From Lamellibrachia satsuma (taxonomy: Eukaryota; Annelida; Polychaeta; Sabellida; Siboglinidae): DNA of 64,000 nucleotides. The position numbers were made by a program, and so were the translations under genes. Within the stretch, counting starts at the first letter, position 1, and each line of letters starts with the position of its first letter. Of the stretch, positions 36,001 to 48,093 are shown one piece after another. Under the pieces are notes generated by a model. The model was not told the DNA's origin. It saw nothing but the letters and a program-made list of their open reading frames with translations, and did not search any database. Location of the stretch: positions 2,146,001 through 2,210,000 of the forward strand of contig BSQZ01000036.1 in the NCBI GenBank assembly GCA_033239005.1. Reading direction: 5' to 3'.

Positions 36001-39000
36001 CACAGAGCTGTCAAAGTACTCCTCATATATCTACCATACACATACACATGTGATGAGGTCAAACATTACTCTTACTTCCAAATAAATATCAAAATAAATG
36101 AAAAGTTGTCATCTCCCATGCCTAGCTTCGCGGACTCTTATGAAAATATACTATGGAATTACATGGCATACCATGGTAGACCATGGTAGACCATGGTATA
36201 TCATGTCATTACATGGTAAACTGTGGCAGACCATATTTTTTCATATACTGTGTATGGCAAATGTATGGTATACCATGATTTACTTGTTTCAAAACACCAT
36301 GGTATTGTACCATGGTTTCCCTGTTTCAAAACACCATGGATTACCAAGTTTCCATGGTATATCATGGTATGTTACCATAGTTTACCATGATTTATCATGG
36401 TTTACCTGTTTCAAAACACCATGGTCAGGTTTTTTTTAAGGTTCAGCTCACAGTGCAGTGCAACATTTCACACAGCCAAGAGCAAACATGTTTTTACCTT
36501 TATCAGGTTCATTACTGCATATACACACAACACAATATTTTTATTTACTTTTGAATTTTACACGGGCATATTGCCCGTGTGAAAGGCCATAAAAACTTGA
36601 AAATGGTATACCATGGCATTTACCATGATATATTTTCATAAGGGGAGCTAGGTGTAGAGGATATAGCTAGCTTTTGTTTTTGTCATTTTTATCGTTACAT
36701 GGAAGTAAGCGTAATGTTTGACCACGTGACATGTGTATATGTTTGGGAAATATGAGAAGATTGGCAGCTGTAGGCAGCGTTTTCATGGTTAGGTCAGAAA
36801 GTAAACATCCCAATAGCAGGAGTAGCGGTGACAATTCACAATACAATAATCGCTTATCACTGTCATTGCTCTGTATTTGATTTAATTACAAACAAAGACT
36901 GGGGAGATTTGATGTTTGCTTTGTTAAACAAAATTGTTTCCATAGGGAACTTAAACCAACTTTTTTCTTTACTCTTACTCATCATCAGTGATATCATGTC
37001 GAAGCTTGCCGAGGCAGACCGGTAGAACAGAGTATTATTTGGAATTATTAATTAATGGAATTGTAATGAATTTTTCGGTGTTGTCGAAATGGTAACATAC
37101 TACAAGATGTAATATAACATGATTTCAAGCAATCGTTGTTGTTATTCCCTTTAAGATATCGTCTGGGCATTTAGCTAATTCATAAAATAAGAGTGAACTT
37201 TTATCAGTTTATATAATGCAATTCGAATTTAAACTTTGATTGTATTGACACAACTGTCTGATTGAAAAGTTAAATCAGGCAAACAAAACGTTTAGTGTAG
37301 CATCTCGATAATGACGTTGATTGGCTGCTGGTGCTTCAAGGGAACAAGTATATAAAATGTTGCCTAGACTGGGGAGCCTTGTATCAATATCCTCATCCAA
37401 ATATAACTTATAATTAAGTGGTTTGTGAGACAAACTGCTTGACTTTTAGGACAAAGATTGGTCAAATCAAATTTTCAGAGCTCTGGCAAATATACATCCT
37501 TTTGGTGGACTTTCCCTTATATGATGTCATATGAAACTAATGCAGTTAGGAAATTTGAGGTAATATGCAAGCAAAAAGAAAATGTACAGTAATCATGATC
37601 CAATTTAAAAGAGCACAAATAATACAAGAAAAAAAAACAATTATCATCATAGGGTGTAGTTGGTCTAGTACGCCTCTCTCTCTCCCTCCCCCCCTCTCTC
37701 TCTCCCTCCCCCTCTCTCCCTCCACCCTCTCTTTCTCCTTCCCCCTCTCTCTCTCCCTCCCCCTCTCTCTCTCCCTCCCCCTCTCTCTCTCCCTCCCCCT
37801 CTCTCTCTCCCTCCCCCTCTCTCTCTCCCTTCCCCTCTCTCTCTCCCTCCCCCTCTCTCTCTCCCTCCCCCTCTCTCTCTCCCTCCCCCTCTCTCTCCCT
37901 CCCCCCTCTCTCTCTCCTTCCCCCTCCCTCTCTCCCTCCCCCTCTCTCTCCCTCCCCCTCTCTTTCTCCTTCCCCCTCTCTCTCTCCCTCCCCCTCTCTC
38001 TCCCTCCCCCTCTCCCCTCTCTCTCCCTCCCCCTCTCTCTCTCCCTCCCCCTCTCTCCCTCCCCCCTCTCTCTCCCTCCCCCTCTCTCTCTCCCTCGCCC
38101 TCTCTCTCTCTCCCTCCCCTCTCTTTCTCCTTCCCCCTCCCCCTCTCTCTCTCCCTCCCCCTCTCTTTCTCCTTCCCCCTCTCTCTCCCTCCCCCTCTCT
38201 CTCCCTTCCCCTATCTCTCTCCCTCCCCCTCTCTCTCTCCCTCCCCCTCTCTCTCCCTCCCCCTCTCTATCTCCCTCCCCCTCTCTCCCTCCCCCTCTCT
38301 TTCTCCTTCCCCCTCTCTCTCTCTCTAATTTGATATGAAGTAAGAAAACCAAGCTCACTCACCACCACGACATGCCTGAAAGATGAAAATCTTAGGTTTG
38401 TTGATCAATTTTGGACAATATTTTCCATCAAACATAGCAGTGATTTCGTTTATGGAGATCTGCTTTCCATCAGTACCAAGGATGTGGTCATTCTCCCCAT
38501 GAGAAAGGATGCAGAGGACAAAGGCATTCGCTGATGACTCCTGTTTCCTGCTCTCTTCTTTCAGAGTTTCTCTGATTTGCTGCAAGTCAACAAAGAAGCA
38601 TATAGTGCTGCTGACTTCTGATTCCCATTCTCCTCTATCAGAGTTTGTCTGATTTCCTGCAAATCAACAAAGAAGTATGGTGTCATTGTAGGAAAGAGTG
38701 TGACACTAGAGCACTGCCTGGATCACTGTTGTTGTATTGTGTGCTTGTGTGTTATGTGAGTGATAGTGATCAATGTTAGAATATGTGTATTCTTATAGTC
38801 CTATACAATACAAAAATGTGACAATCTCGTAATGTATATAATGCCATGCGCAGTATTTTGACTGGTATCGGTGGCGGTTTTTTTAATATAGAATTATTTT
38901 GACACTTTCTTAGGCATGCAGATAAACTATTCCACAGTTTGACTCCAACTGTAGTCAAACACATAGCCTTCAGTGTTGTTCGAACATATATTTGTTTAAA

Positions 39001-42000
39001 TTTATTTCTTGTAACATTGACCGCATTCGTCTCTAAAATGAAAAAGTTTCAGAATGTTTTTCAGAAGTAATTTGTATTTCACCTTGTACATTGTGATAGC
39101 CGTCTTATACTCAGTGTAATCAAAAAACTTCACATAACTCTTTTTTGTAAACAAAATATGGGCCATAAGTTATGGCGATACGTGGTGTCCCAAATCTCAG
39201 AACAGTAGTCAATATAAGGCATAAAAAGTGAAAAGTATAACAAGGACCGTGACTTGACATCTAGTAAGCATCAGGATTTGTAAATTATTGATGAGCTTTC
39301 CAGGATAGCTTATCATCGATGATTACACCCAGGAATTTTGTTTGATACACTAGTTCTATGTTCTCTTGATTAATGGTTATATTTATACCAGGGACTATTT
39401 GTTCACTGCAAACCAATTTTTTCAATTCATCAGCTCATGATTGACTACTGTGCTAAGCATATTTGGGTCATCAGCACAATAGAATATATTATCAGGTGTC
39501 ATCAGCAAATAAAATAAATTTTACTAAATCGTAAACATTGCATATGTCGTTGATATAAATCAAAACTAGTTTTGGCCCGAGTATTGATCCTGGCGGTACT
39601 CCACATAGCATGTTTAGAAGATTAGACTTGAAATTATCAATACAAACAAATTGTGACCTTTTTTCAAGGTAACTGCTTAACCATTTATATATAACACCAC
39701 ATATATCACACATTTTAATATTTTTTCAACAGTAGATTATGGTTTACAGTATCAAAAGTTTTTTTCAAGTCTATAAACATGCCTATCGATGATTTGTTTT
39801 TGTCAATTGCATTTGCTATTTCCTCAGTTAACTCCAACAAGGCCATGGAAGTTGTTCTGTTTTTTTTAAAACCATACTGACTTTCTTTCAATATTTCATT
39901 AAGTTCAATAAAATTGTCTAACCTGAGGTCAAACATTTCTTCTAGATTTGTTTTAAATTGTGGTAAAAGTGACACAGGCCTGTAGATGGAAAACACATGT
40001 TTATCTCCAGATATGAATAATGGAATGACCTTTGCTGCTTTCATTTTGTCTGGAAATACACCAGATTCAAACGATCTATTACAGATCTGAGTCAAAGGCT
40101 TTACAATATAAAAAATAACCTTATTTATAATGTACATGTCAATACCATCATAATCAGTTGAATATTTCCCTTGTCATGTCAACAGAACAGATCTTCCAGT
40201 GTGCGATCCAAGATGACCTGGTGGAAGAGATCGACTCATCTGACCCACAAATGTACGTCAATGTCAGTGAGCCAAGAATCACTCAAATTGACACATTGCA
40301 GAAACAGATGACAACAGTTCAGTTAGGATGGCCCGAGGACAAACAAAAACTGTTGCCAGAGCTGAAACCATATTGAACATTTTGAGAAGAAATGACAGCG
40401 GATGATGGTATTCTGTACAAAGGACAGAGAACGGTGATTCCAAAATCTTGTCAGAAAGATCTGCTGGAACGACTTCACAGCAGCCATCAGGGAATTGAAA
40501 CAACTCTCCGACAAGCAAGAGATAGCACCTACTGGCTAGTAATGACAAGCGACATCAAGCTGATGATCGAGAGCTGTCAAGCATGTTCGAAAGAAAAGCC
40601 ATCACAACAGAAAGAGATACTACGAAGTCACAACATTCTCTCGAAGCCATGGGCAAAAGTTAGGATAGACCTGTTCACGTATGGCAATGCCACTTACCTC
40701 ATCATGGTAGACTACTATTCAGATTTCTTTGAGTTCACAAAGCTTGTCGATCAGAGAGCGGAAACGACCATATAAGCATGCAAAGAGAAGTTGGCATGTT
40801 ATGGTGCACCACAAATTGTGCAATTAGATGGCGGACCTCAATTCATCCATGCGGAATTCCAAGCATTTGCAAACAACTGAGAATTCAGACACTCCATGTC
40901 ATTGCCATATCATTTGCAATCAAACAGAAAAGCAGAATCAGCAGTCGAGAACATGAAGAATATTCTGAAGAAATCGGACAACCCTGTTGTGTTGGAGTGA
41001 CAAAATTAATTGCAGTACAGTGTAATAGTTAATGCAAAGACACATGCAGGCATCCGTGCCTCAAGCGGAGCAGTTGATGAAATTCGTGGTACTAATGGCA
41101 CATTAAATCCTCAGACGCAAGGTGAAGAAGCCACAACAATACTATGATTGAAATGCTCCTGATTTATCACCGTTATGAAAAGGAACACCTGTCTTTGTGC
41201 AGTCATTGAAAAAATATGATGCAATTAAATGGGCAAAAGGGATGGTTGCAGACCAGTGCAGTAACCAATCATAGATCATCGAAATCGAAGGTAGACTACT
41301 TCAACAAAATCGACGTTATCTGAGGATAGCCCATACGACCGACTCCATCAACTTCGACTGAGCAGAGATGAGACTCACTGTCGAGATAGTCACTTGATAC
41401 CCACAGACAAGAACACAGATTCGCAGGAATTGGAATCATGTGAAATTCCGGATCTCATCAGCACGCCGAGACCTGAGCCCATACTGATGTGAAAACCAAC
41501 AGCCCAGTGAAAACTCGTTTGGGCAGACTAGTCAAGAAACCATTTCATTTTCGCTAAGATTGTGTTATGTGTTAAGAAGGTTAAATTCAGTGCTAGCCAG
41601 TTATTGTGTTAATTAGAATAGTGTATTGAACATACCTTTTTGATTTTAATTATTAGCTTGACTCAGTGGTAAAGGTTGCGGTCATAGGAGGATCAAGTGC
41701 TAGTAACCTCTGATCCTAATGCGAGCGTTACTTTATTTGTTTCTAGTTAGGTTTCAAAATATTGAGTTTAATTTGTTTCTAGTTAGGTTTCAAAATATTG
41801 AGTTTAATTTGTTTCTAGTTAGGTTTCAAAATATTGAGTTTAATTTGTTTCTAGTTAGGTTTCAAAATATTGAGTTTAATTTGTTTCTAGTTAGGTTTCA
41901 AAATATTGAGTTTAATTTGTTTCTAGTTAGGTTTCAAAATATTGAGTTTAATTTGTTTCTAGTTAGGTTTCAAAATATTGAGTTTAATTTGTTTCTAGTT

Positions 42001-44625
42001 AGGTTTCAAAATATTGAGTTTAATTTGTTTCTAGTTAGGTTTCAAAATATTGAGTTTAATTTGTTTCTAGTTAGGCTTCAAAATATTTAGTTTAATTTGT
42101 TTCTAGTTAGCTTTCAAAATATTTAGTTTAATTTGTTTCTAGTTAGGTTTCAAAATACAGTCGCGCCTCGTTATAACGCGCCCCGTTATTACGCGGATTC
42201 GGATATAACGCGGTCGGTCGTGGACCCCGAATTTTTGCCGCTAGGGGAAAATGTCAAATGGGCCCGCTTAAACCTACTTAGAATTGCTTTGACAATTCTC
42301 AAGAAACATTAGGTGAACGATGTCAATGAACGAGTATCAATGTGTTGTTTGTTTTGCGCTGCCGCCGACATCAATCGCTGTCGCTGGCTTCTCTTCGACG
42401 GCTTGTAAATTGCAATTGAGATTCACAAATATGCCTCGCGTAAGAATCAGATCAACCGTTTTAAATGCATTTAATATGCGGTACCAACATAACACTTGGG
42501 TGAAATTACATGCTTCCATTACATCGTAAATTTAATCGTTTTCGAGACGCGAAACCAACACGCCAAATTCCTAACCCAAGGCTCTACCGGTGGCGAAAAT
42601 ACGAATTCGTCATCCGCATATGAAATGATGAATCGATGTTAAGTGGTGCGTAATAAATTTATGCTTCGGTCGAGATCGGTTGAAAGACGAAGTGAAACAA
42701 TTATTAATTCTACCTATTGTCCTTTTCTGTGTTTTATCAGCTTGCATACTACGTTTGTCAAATCATATACGTTTTCGGCCGCTCAGGTCCAGGTTATTAT
42801 TTTCGATTCGTAGGCCTGGCGGTCCAGTACGTCATCATCGTAGTAGATCTGGGGACTGTTTCACTAACATCTTTATGAGCTCATAAGCACGATTTCGCTC
42901 TTAACAATCGATTTCGCTCTTAAGCTATGATCGAAACAGAAAATTGCGTTTCACTAAGAATAAATCATAGAAATGCTCATAGGAACGCTCTTAAGAACGC
43001 TCCTAACTTACGACGAGGTTAGACCGCTCATAAGAACATATATCCATCATAAGCGAGAAAATGGCGTACTTACATGTTATCCAAAGACGCAGACGCTTTA
43101 TTTTACGAAGAGATAGAGTTTTTCTTAATAGATTAACTTTGAATGACATCAACGATGAAGAACTAACGAAAGTGTATAGGTTGGATCGAAACATGATCCA
43201 AACTATAGTGCGTGGTTTTGTGGCATCTCCGTATAGCAACACGACCACTCGGTCCCATGCACTACATTCGGAAACGCAGGTAAGCAGAATATGATATATA
43301 TGTATAAATACTATCGTGTTCTAGCTACGTCAAGTTCGTGCAATGGAAATAAACAAACGTGAAGCCGAAGGTCAAGGTTGCGAAGGCATCGTTTGCTATG
43401 TGTTCTATTCGGGTTGGAGCATAGCGCCGTAGGTTATTGTAAAAACTGACTGTGGTCTATGCCAATGCCAATGGTGTATAAACAAGGTAGCATGCATTTT
43501 TTATTACTTCCAAAACTACATTTCGTTTCAATGAGAAATATAATTGTTATATTATTTGTGAAAACATTATGTACGTCTTGTTAAGTTACATCATTCTGCA
43601 CAGACATAAATTAATTAATGCATGTAAATGTGTGCACTTGTGTGTATGTGTGCAAAATTCTACAGAAAATATATATTTGAATCTGAAGTAAAACATTGAA
43701 TATTGTGGTACTGTTTGTTTTTGTAGGTCCTCATAGCTCTTCGATTTATGGCCAAGTCTGGGTATTTATCCGAGTTGGCAAAGATACATGGTGTGTCTTT
43801 ATCAACAGTTAGTAGATGCATAAAAAATGTATCAACGTACATTGCTTCGAAAGCACACCAGGAGATATACTATGACTATGAACCGTAAGTTGTACCTAAG
43901 ATGATATTTAACGCACATATACACAGTACACTAATAAGTAAATTAGTATTTGTTAAAGTACTTAAACGTTTTAGATAAAAATTTCCATACCACATATTTG
44001 AGCACTGAACTATGTATATGTAACATCCTATTTACGATTACTGAAATAACATTTGAACAGGAGCAGAGGTACAATGCTAAGCACAGAGAAGTATGAAAAT
44101 ATTAATAATAATAAGTTTAAAACTCAACTGCCATCTTGTAAAATTATGAAGTTTATGTCAACAATTAATTTATTTTAGCGAACAACTGGCTAAACTGGCC
44201 CAATCATTTAATGGTGTTGGGGGCTTCCCAAGAGTTGTGGGTGCGGTTGACGGCACACACATAGGCATCCTGGGACCTAGGCAAGAAGAATATGCGTTTG
44301 TAAACAGAAAGGGGGAGCACAGCATAAATGTAATGGTGAGTGTTTTATTAAATAACAACATATTATTATATGCACTAATTATAACATAACTTCAGTGATT
44401 GTTAACAAGATTAATAAGATAGCCATCAAAGGCAAACAAACAGATGGTGATAAATGTAACATAATAATTATGTAGTGTCCATGGTATGGTGACTCGAGTC
44501 TGACTGAGTCGCCCATTTGGAGATCATTGTCTTGAGACTTGACTTGATTTGCAGGTCAATGACTAGCGACTCGACTTGACAGCTTGTGACTTGGCAACAT
44601 GCCTGTGAAATATAATACATGTTTA

Positions 44626-44714
<89 letters not shown>

Positions 44715-47700
44715 TATATATATATTCATATATATATATATATTCATATATATATATATATACATACATACATACATACATGCATACATATATATTTGTG
44801 TGTGTAGCCTCGGGCATAGTCATAAACATAGTTATTGCAATTGTCTCTGCTCAAACTGTGCAGTGGGTCTTCAAAATGAAACAAATATATATACACACAC
44901 ACGTACAATATATATTAATTAAGTTGTACAAAGTAGCATTTGCATAAGCGACACATAAAATCAGTTCCCATGAGGCATGGCCATGACATGTCGTCTGCGT
45001 TCTTTTTATCGTCTGCTAGTCCTACGACGTCTCGGCTACAGTAAAATGGACAAAACTAAGCGTCAGTCACGTCAACCGCTTTCTAGCAATCTAATCTGTA
45101 TACAAGTATACATTACAAATAAATGTTAACATTCGCAACACTAGACATGCACAAATCTTACCTTTTTCGAGATTTTCTCGTCGCTGACAAGCGGCAAAAC
45201 ATCCAGCGACAGCGAATCCATGATTGTTGTCATTCGCAACTGTCAAATTAGTTCCACATTTCCGCCGGTGTGACATCGAAATAATATCCTCAGTGATCAA
45301 ATAACGTGGTTTAGGGTGAAAAATTTTGCTCCTAAGCTTATGATAGAAATATCGCTCTTTAGCTTATGATGGATTTTACGAGCAGCTTAGTGAAACGCAT
45401 TTTGAAAACGCTCTTAAAATTCTATGATGGATTCTGAGTTATGATAGGTTTTCCTTATGAGCTCTTAGTCTTAGTGAAACAGTCCCCTGGTCCATAACGG
45501 TATACGTACATGTGTTTTATTCAGTTCAAAATATTTAGTTTAATTTGTTTCTAGTTAGGTTTCAAAATATTTAGTTTAATTTGTTTCTAGTTAGGTTTCA
45601 AAACATTTAGTTTAAAAAGGGACGCACAACAATCTCGTACTGTATGTAATGCTATGCCCAGTGAGCAGTTTCGACTTCAAAACCACACCACGCTGGTTAA
45701 TAAATTTGGGTTCGCCGACTCTAAAGTGTTGACTTAGTCCAAGAATCTAAGCAATCAATACGATGTTCAACAATACATGTTTAACACATATGTGATTCCA
45801 TACGTTAGTATGGTATCTATATAGCTGTGGGGCCTGGTGCAATGCTATATACCCATTAGTTATATGTGGGGTGTACATATTGTAAGGCATGGGCATATGC
45901 TGGCGTATGATGAGTGTAAGAACACTGCATTCCTCCCCAAGTTGCTTATATAATGTCTTTAGTATATTATAGAACAGATAATTTCTAAATAGTCAAGAGA
46001 TAGTCACTAGTAGAGACAATATCTGTCCAAGATAGTCACACGTGACTGTATAGTATTATTACTAGATCATCTAAAATTATTTCACCAGTTTGTAAACATC
46101 GAGATGTGCAGGTGTCTTCCTCAGTCGCGATGATCGCCAGGGTTTAGGGGTAGTCTCAGCAGGAGATGCTTTGCTGCGTGTCGCCTCAGGCTCAGCGTAA
46201 GATGCATTGTTGGGGGCTGTCTCAGCATCTCGTGCTTTCGTTTCGCTGTAATCATGGTTCCTTTCTTGGTCGAATGGTGATGTTAGTTTGTCCTTCCTGT
46301 GTTGTCGTACGAACACAGTGTTTCCTTGAAGCATTTGGCATGTGATGGCATGTCGTTTCTTATCCGCATATGATTTGTCGATCATTGTCAGCTTTGTGTT
46401 CAGTGGGATTTCTGTGTTTGTGTGATCTTGTTTGGCAGTTTGATTCTCATCTAGCATTTGAAAAAAGCTGTGGCAGGTGCAATATTAGTCGATGAACGAA
46501 GAGTTTCGGAGGAACTTGTACAACTTCTGTCTTCACGATTTGCCTTCGATCAATGCTGCTTTCATAATTTTCCCCAAGTTTCACATGAAGCGTTCCACTT
46601 CACCATTCGCTTACGGCCACAATGGAGTAATCCGCTGGTGTTTGAATCCCACATGTTTCGCGAAGGTGTGAAATTGGTGAATGTTGAACAGAGATCAGTT
46701 AAGTTTTAAATTTCTCAGGAATTCCCAGCAAGGAAAACACTATGTCGAACGAGGTATGATGCTGTTGGCGCATGTAGAGTACACTACTTCAATGACAGGA
46801 CATCGTGAGAATCTGTCAATCATCACCAACTGATATACGCCCGACTGAAACAGTCCGTAGAAGTCTGCGATTATTTCCTACTATGGATATTCAGTTGTGT
46901 CTGACAACTGCAGGGGTTCTGAGTGTGGCATAGGTATGTTGGCTTGGCATGGAATGCATGTGGTTATTCGCTAACCCATCATTACATCTACGTCTGGGAG
47001 CCACGTCTTCGTGCAGAGCAGTTTCAATTTTCGAGGCCTTGATGACTCTCGTGTACCAAATCGATGACTTTGGCACACAGCGTTTGTAGTGTAATGATGC
47101 CGTTCCTTTGCAACACAATATCACAGTTCGTCTTGGTGAATAACTCATTCTTGATCTTGTGATATACTCTGAATGGGCTGTCTGCTGGTGTCACATTGGT
47201 GAGTAGTTTGTGCTATTTTGCTGGAGTTCTCCATGGATGTAGTGTCGATGGGCACGTCTGATCGATATGCAACAAGTCTACTGTTTATCATCATCGCCAG
47301 ATGTTGTGCTGTGTTGTGTGCTTGTATGTTACGTGAGTGATAACTCAGTGATCAATATGATGCTCAACAATACACGTTTAATGTATATACGATTCTATAC
47401 ATTAGTATGGCATCTCTATCTATAGCTGTGGGGCCAAGCGCTATGTTATATATCCATTAGTTACATTTGGGGTGAACATATTGTAAGCCAGGGTAAGAAC
47501 ACTACAGATGTCAACATTGATAATGGTCACAGACATAACCAAGACAATTTAGAGAAGGCTCCCTGTCTGATCACTCAGGTCAGGCATCAAACCGATGAAA
47601 CCTCTTGAAGAATGCCTACTTTATGGGCCATGGAGAAATGTCAATTAATCTGTTCTTATAAACATACACCAAACGTTGTTTCTGTAGACAATAAGGTAAC

Positions 47701-47858
47701 TGTTTAACATTAGTGATGTCATTTGGTGACTAGCGTTGAACAACTGAAAAGTGGTGTCAACTCTTTAACACCAGATGGCGAAACTTTTCAGCTGCTCCAC
47801 ACTAGTCAAATAATTAAGAATCCTGCTTATTAAAAAAGGGGTTGTACACTTAATAGGT

Positions 47859-47927
<69 letters not shown>

Positions 47928-47929
47928 GT

Positions 47930-47979
<50 letters not shown>

Positions 47980-48019
47980 ATATATATATACATGTATATA
48001 TATATACATGTATATATAT

Positions 48020-48093
<74 letters not shown>

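Larger units (their letters stand above)
42852..45486 (+). mobile_element. PIF/Harbinger transposon, nearly complete ends
   Basis: 2635 bp. The ends are GGGACTGTTTCACTAA and its complement, with CTG target duplications at 42849-42851 and 45487-45489, matching the 3-bp duplications of the superfamily. Subterminal phrases (CTCTTAAG, TTATGAGCTC) repeat in inverted orientation. It encodes a spliced transposase whose last exon is missing. Confidence 0.9.
42158..45520 (+). mobile_element. pogo/Tigger-like element, one end visible
   Basis: It starts TA|CAGTCGCGCCTCGTTATAAC inside the 36-bp array. The CAGTCG..CCTCG..TATAACG style is typical of pogo/Tigger inverted repeats with TA target. The array resumes at about 45515 without a matching right terminus, so the right end is deleted. 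No transposase domain is legible. The Harbinger at 42852-45486 is inserted in it. Confidence 0.5.

Noticed and set aside
43061..44335. Host HARBI1-like domesticated gene
   Set aside because: Intact inverted ends and CTG target duplication show it is still a transposon copy, and the catalytic C-terminus is missing.
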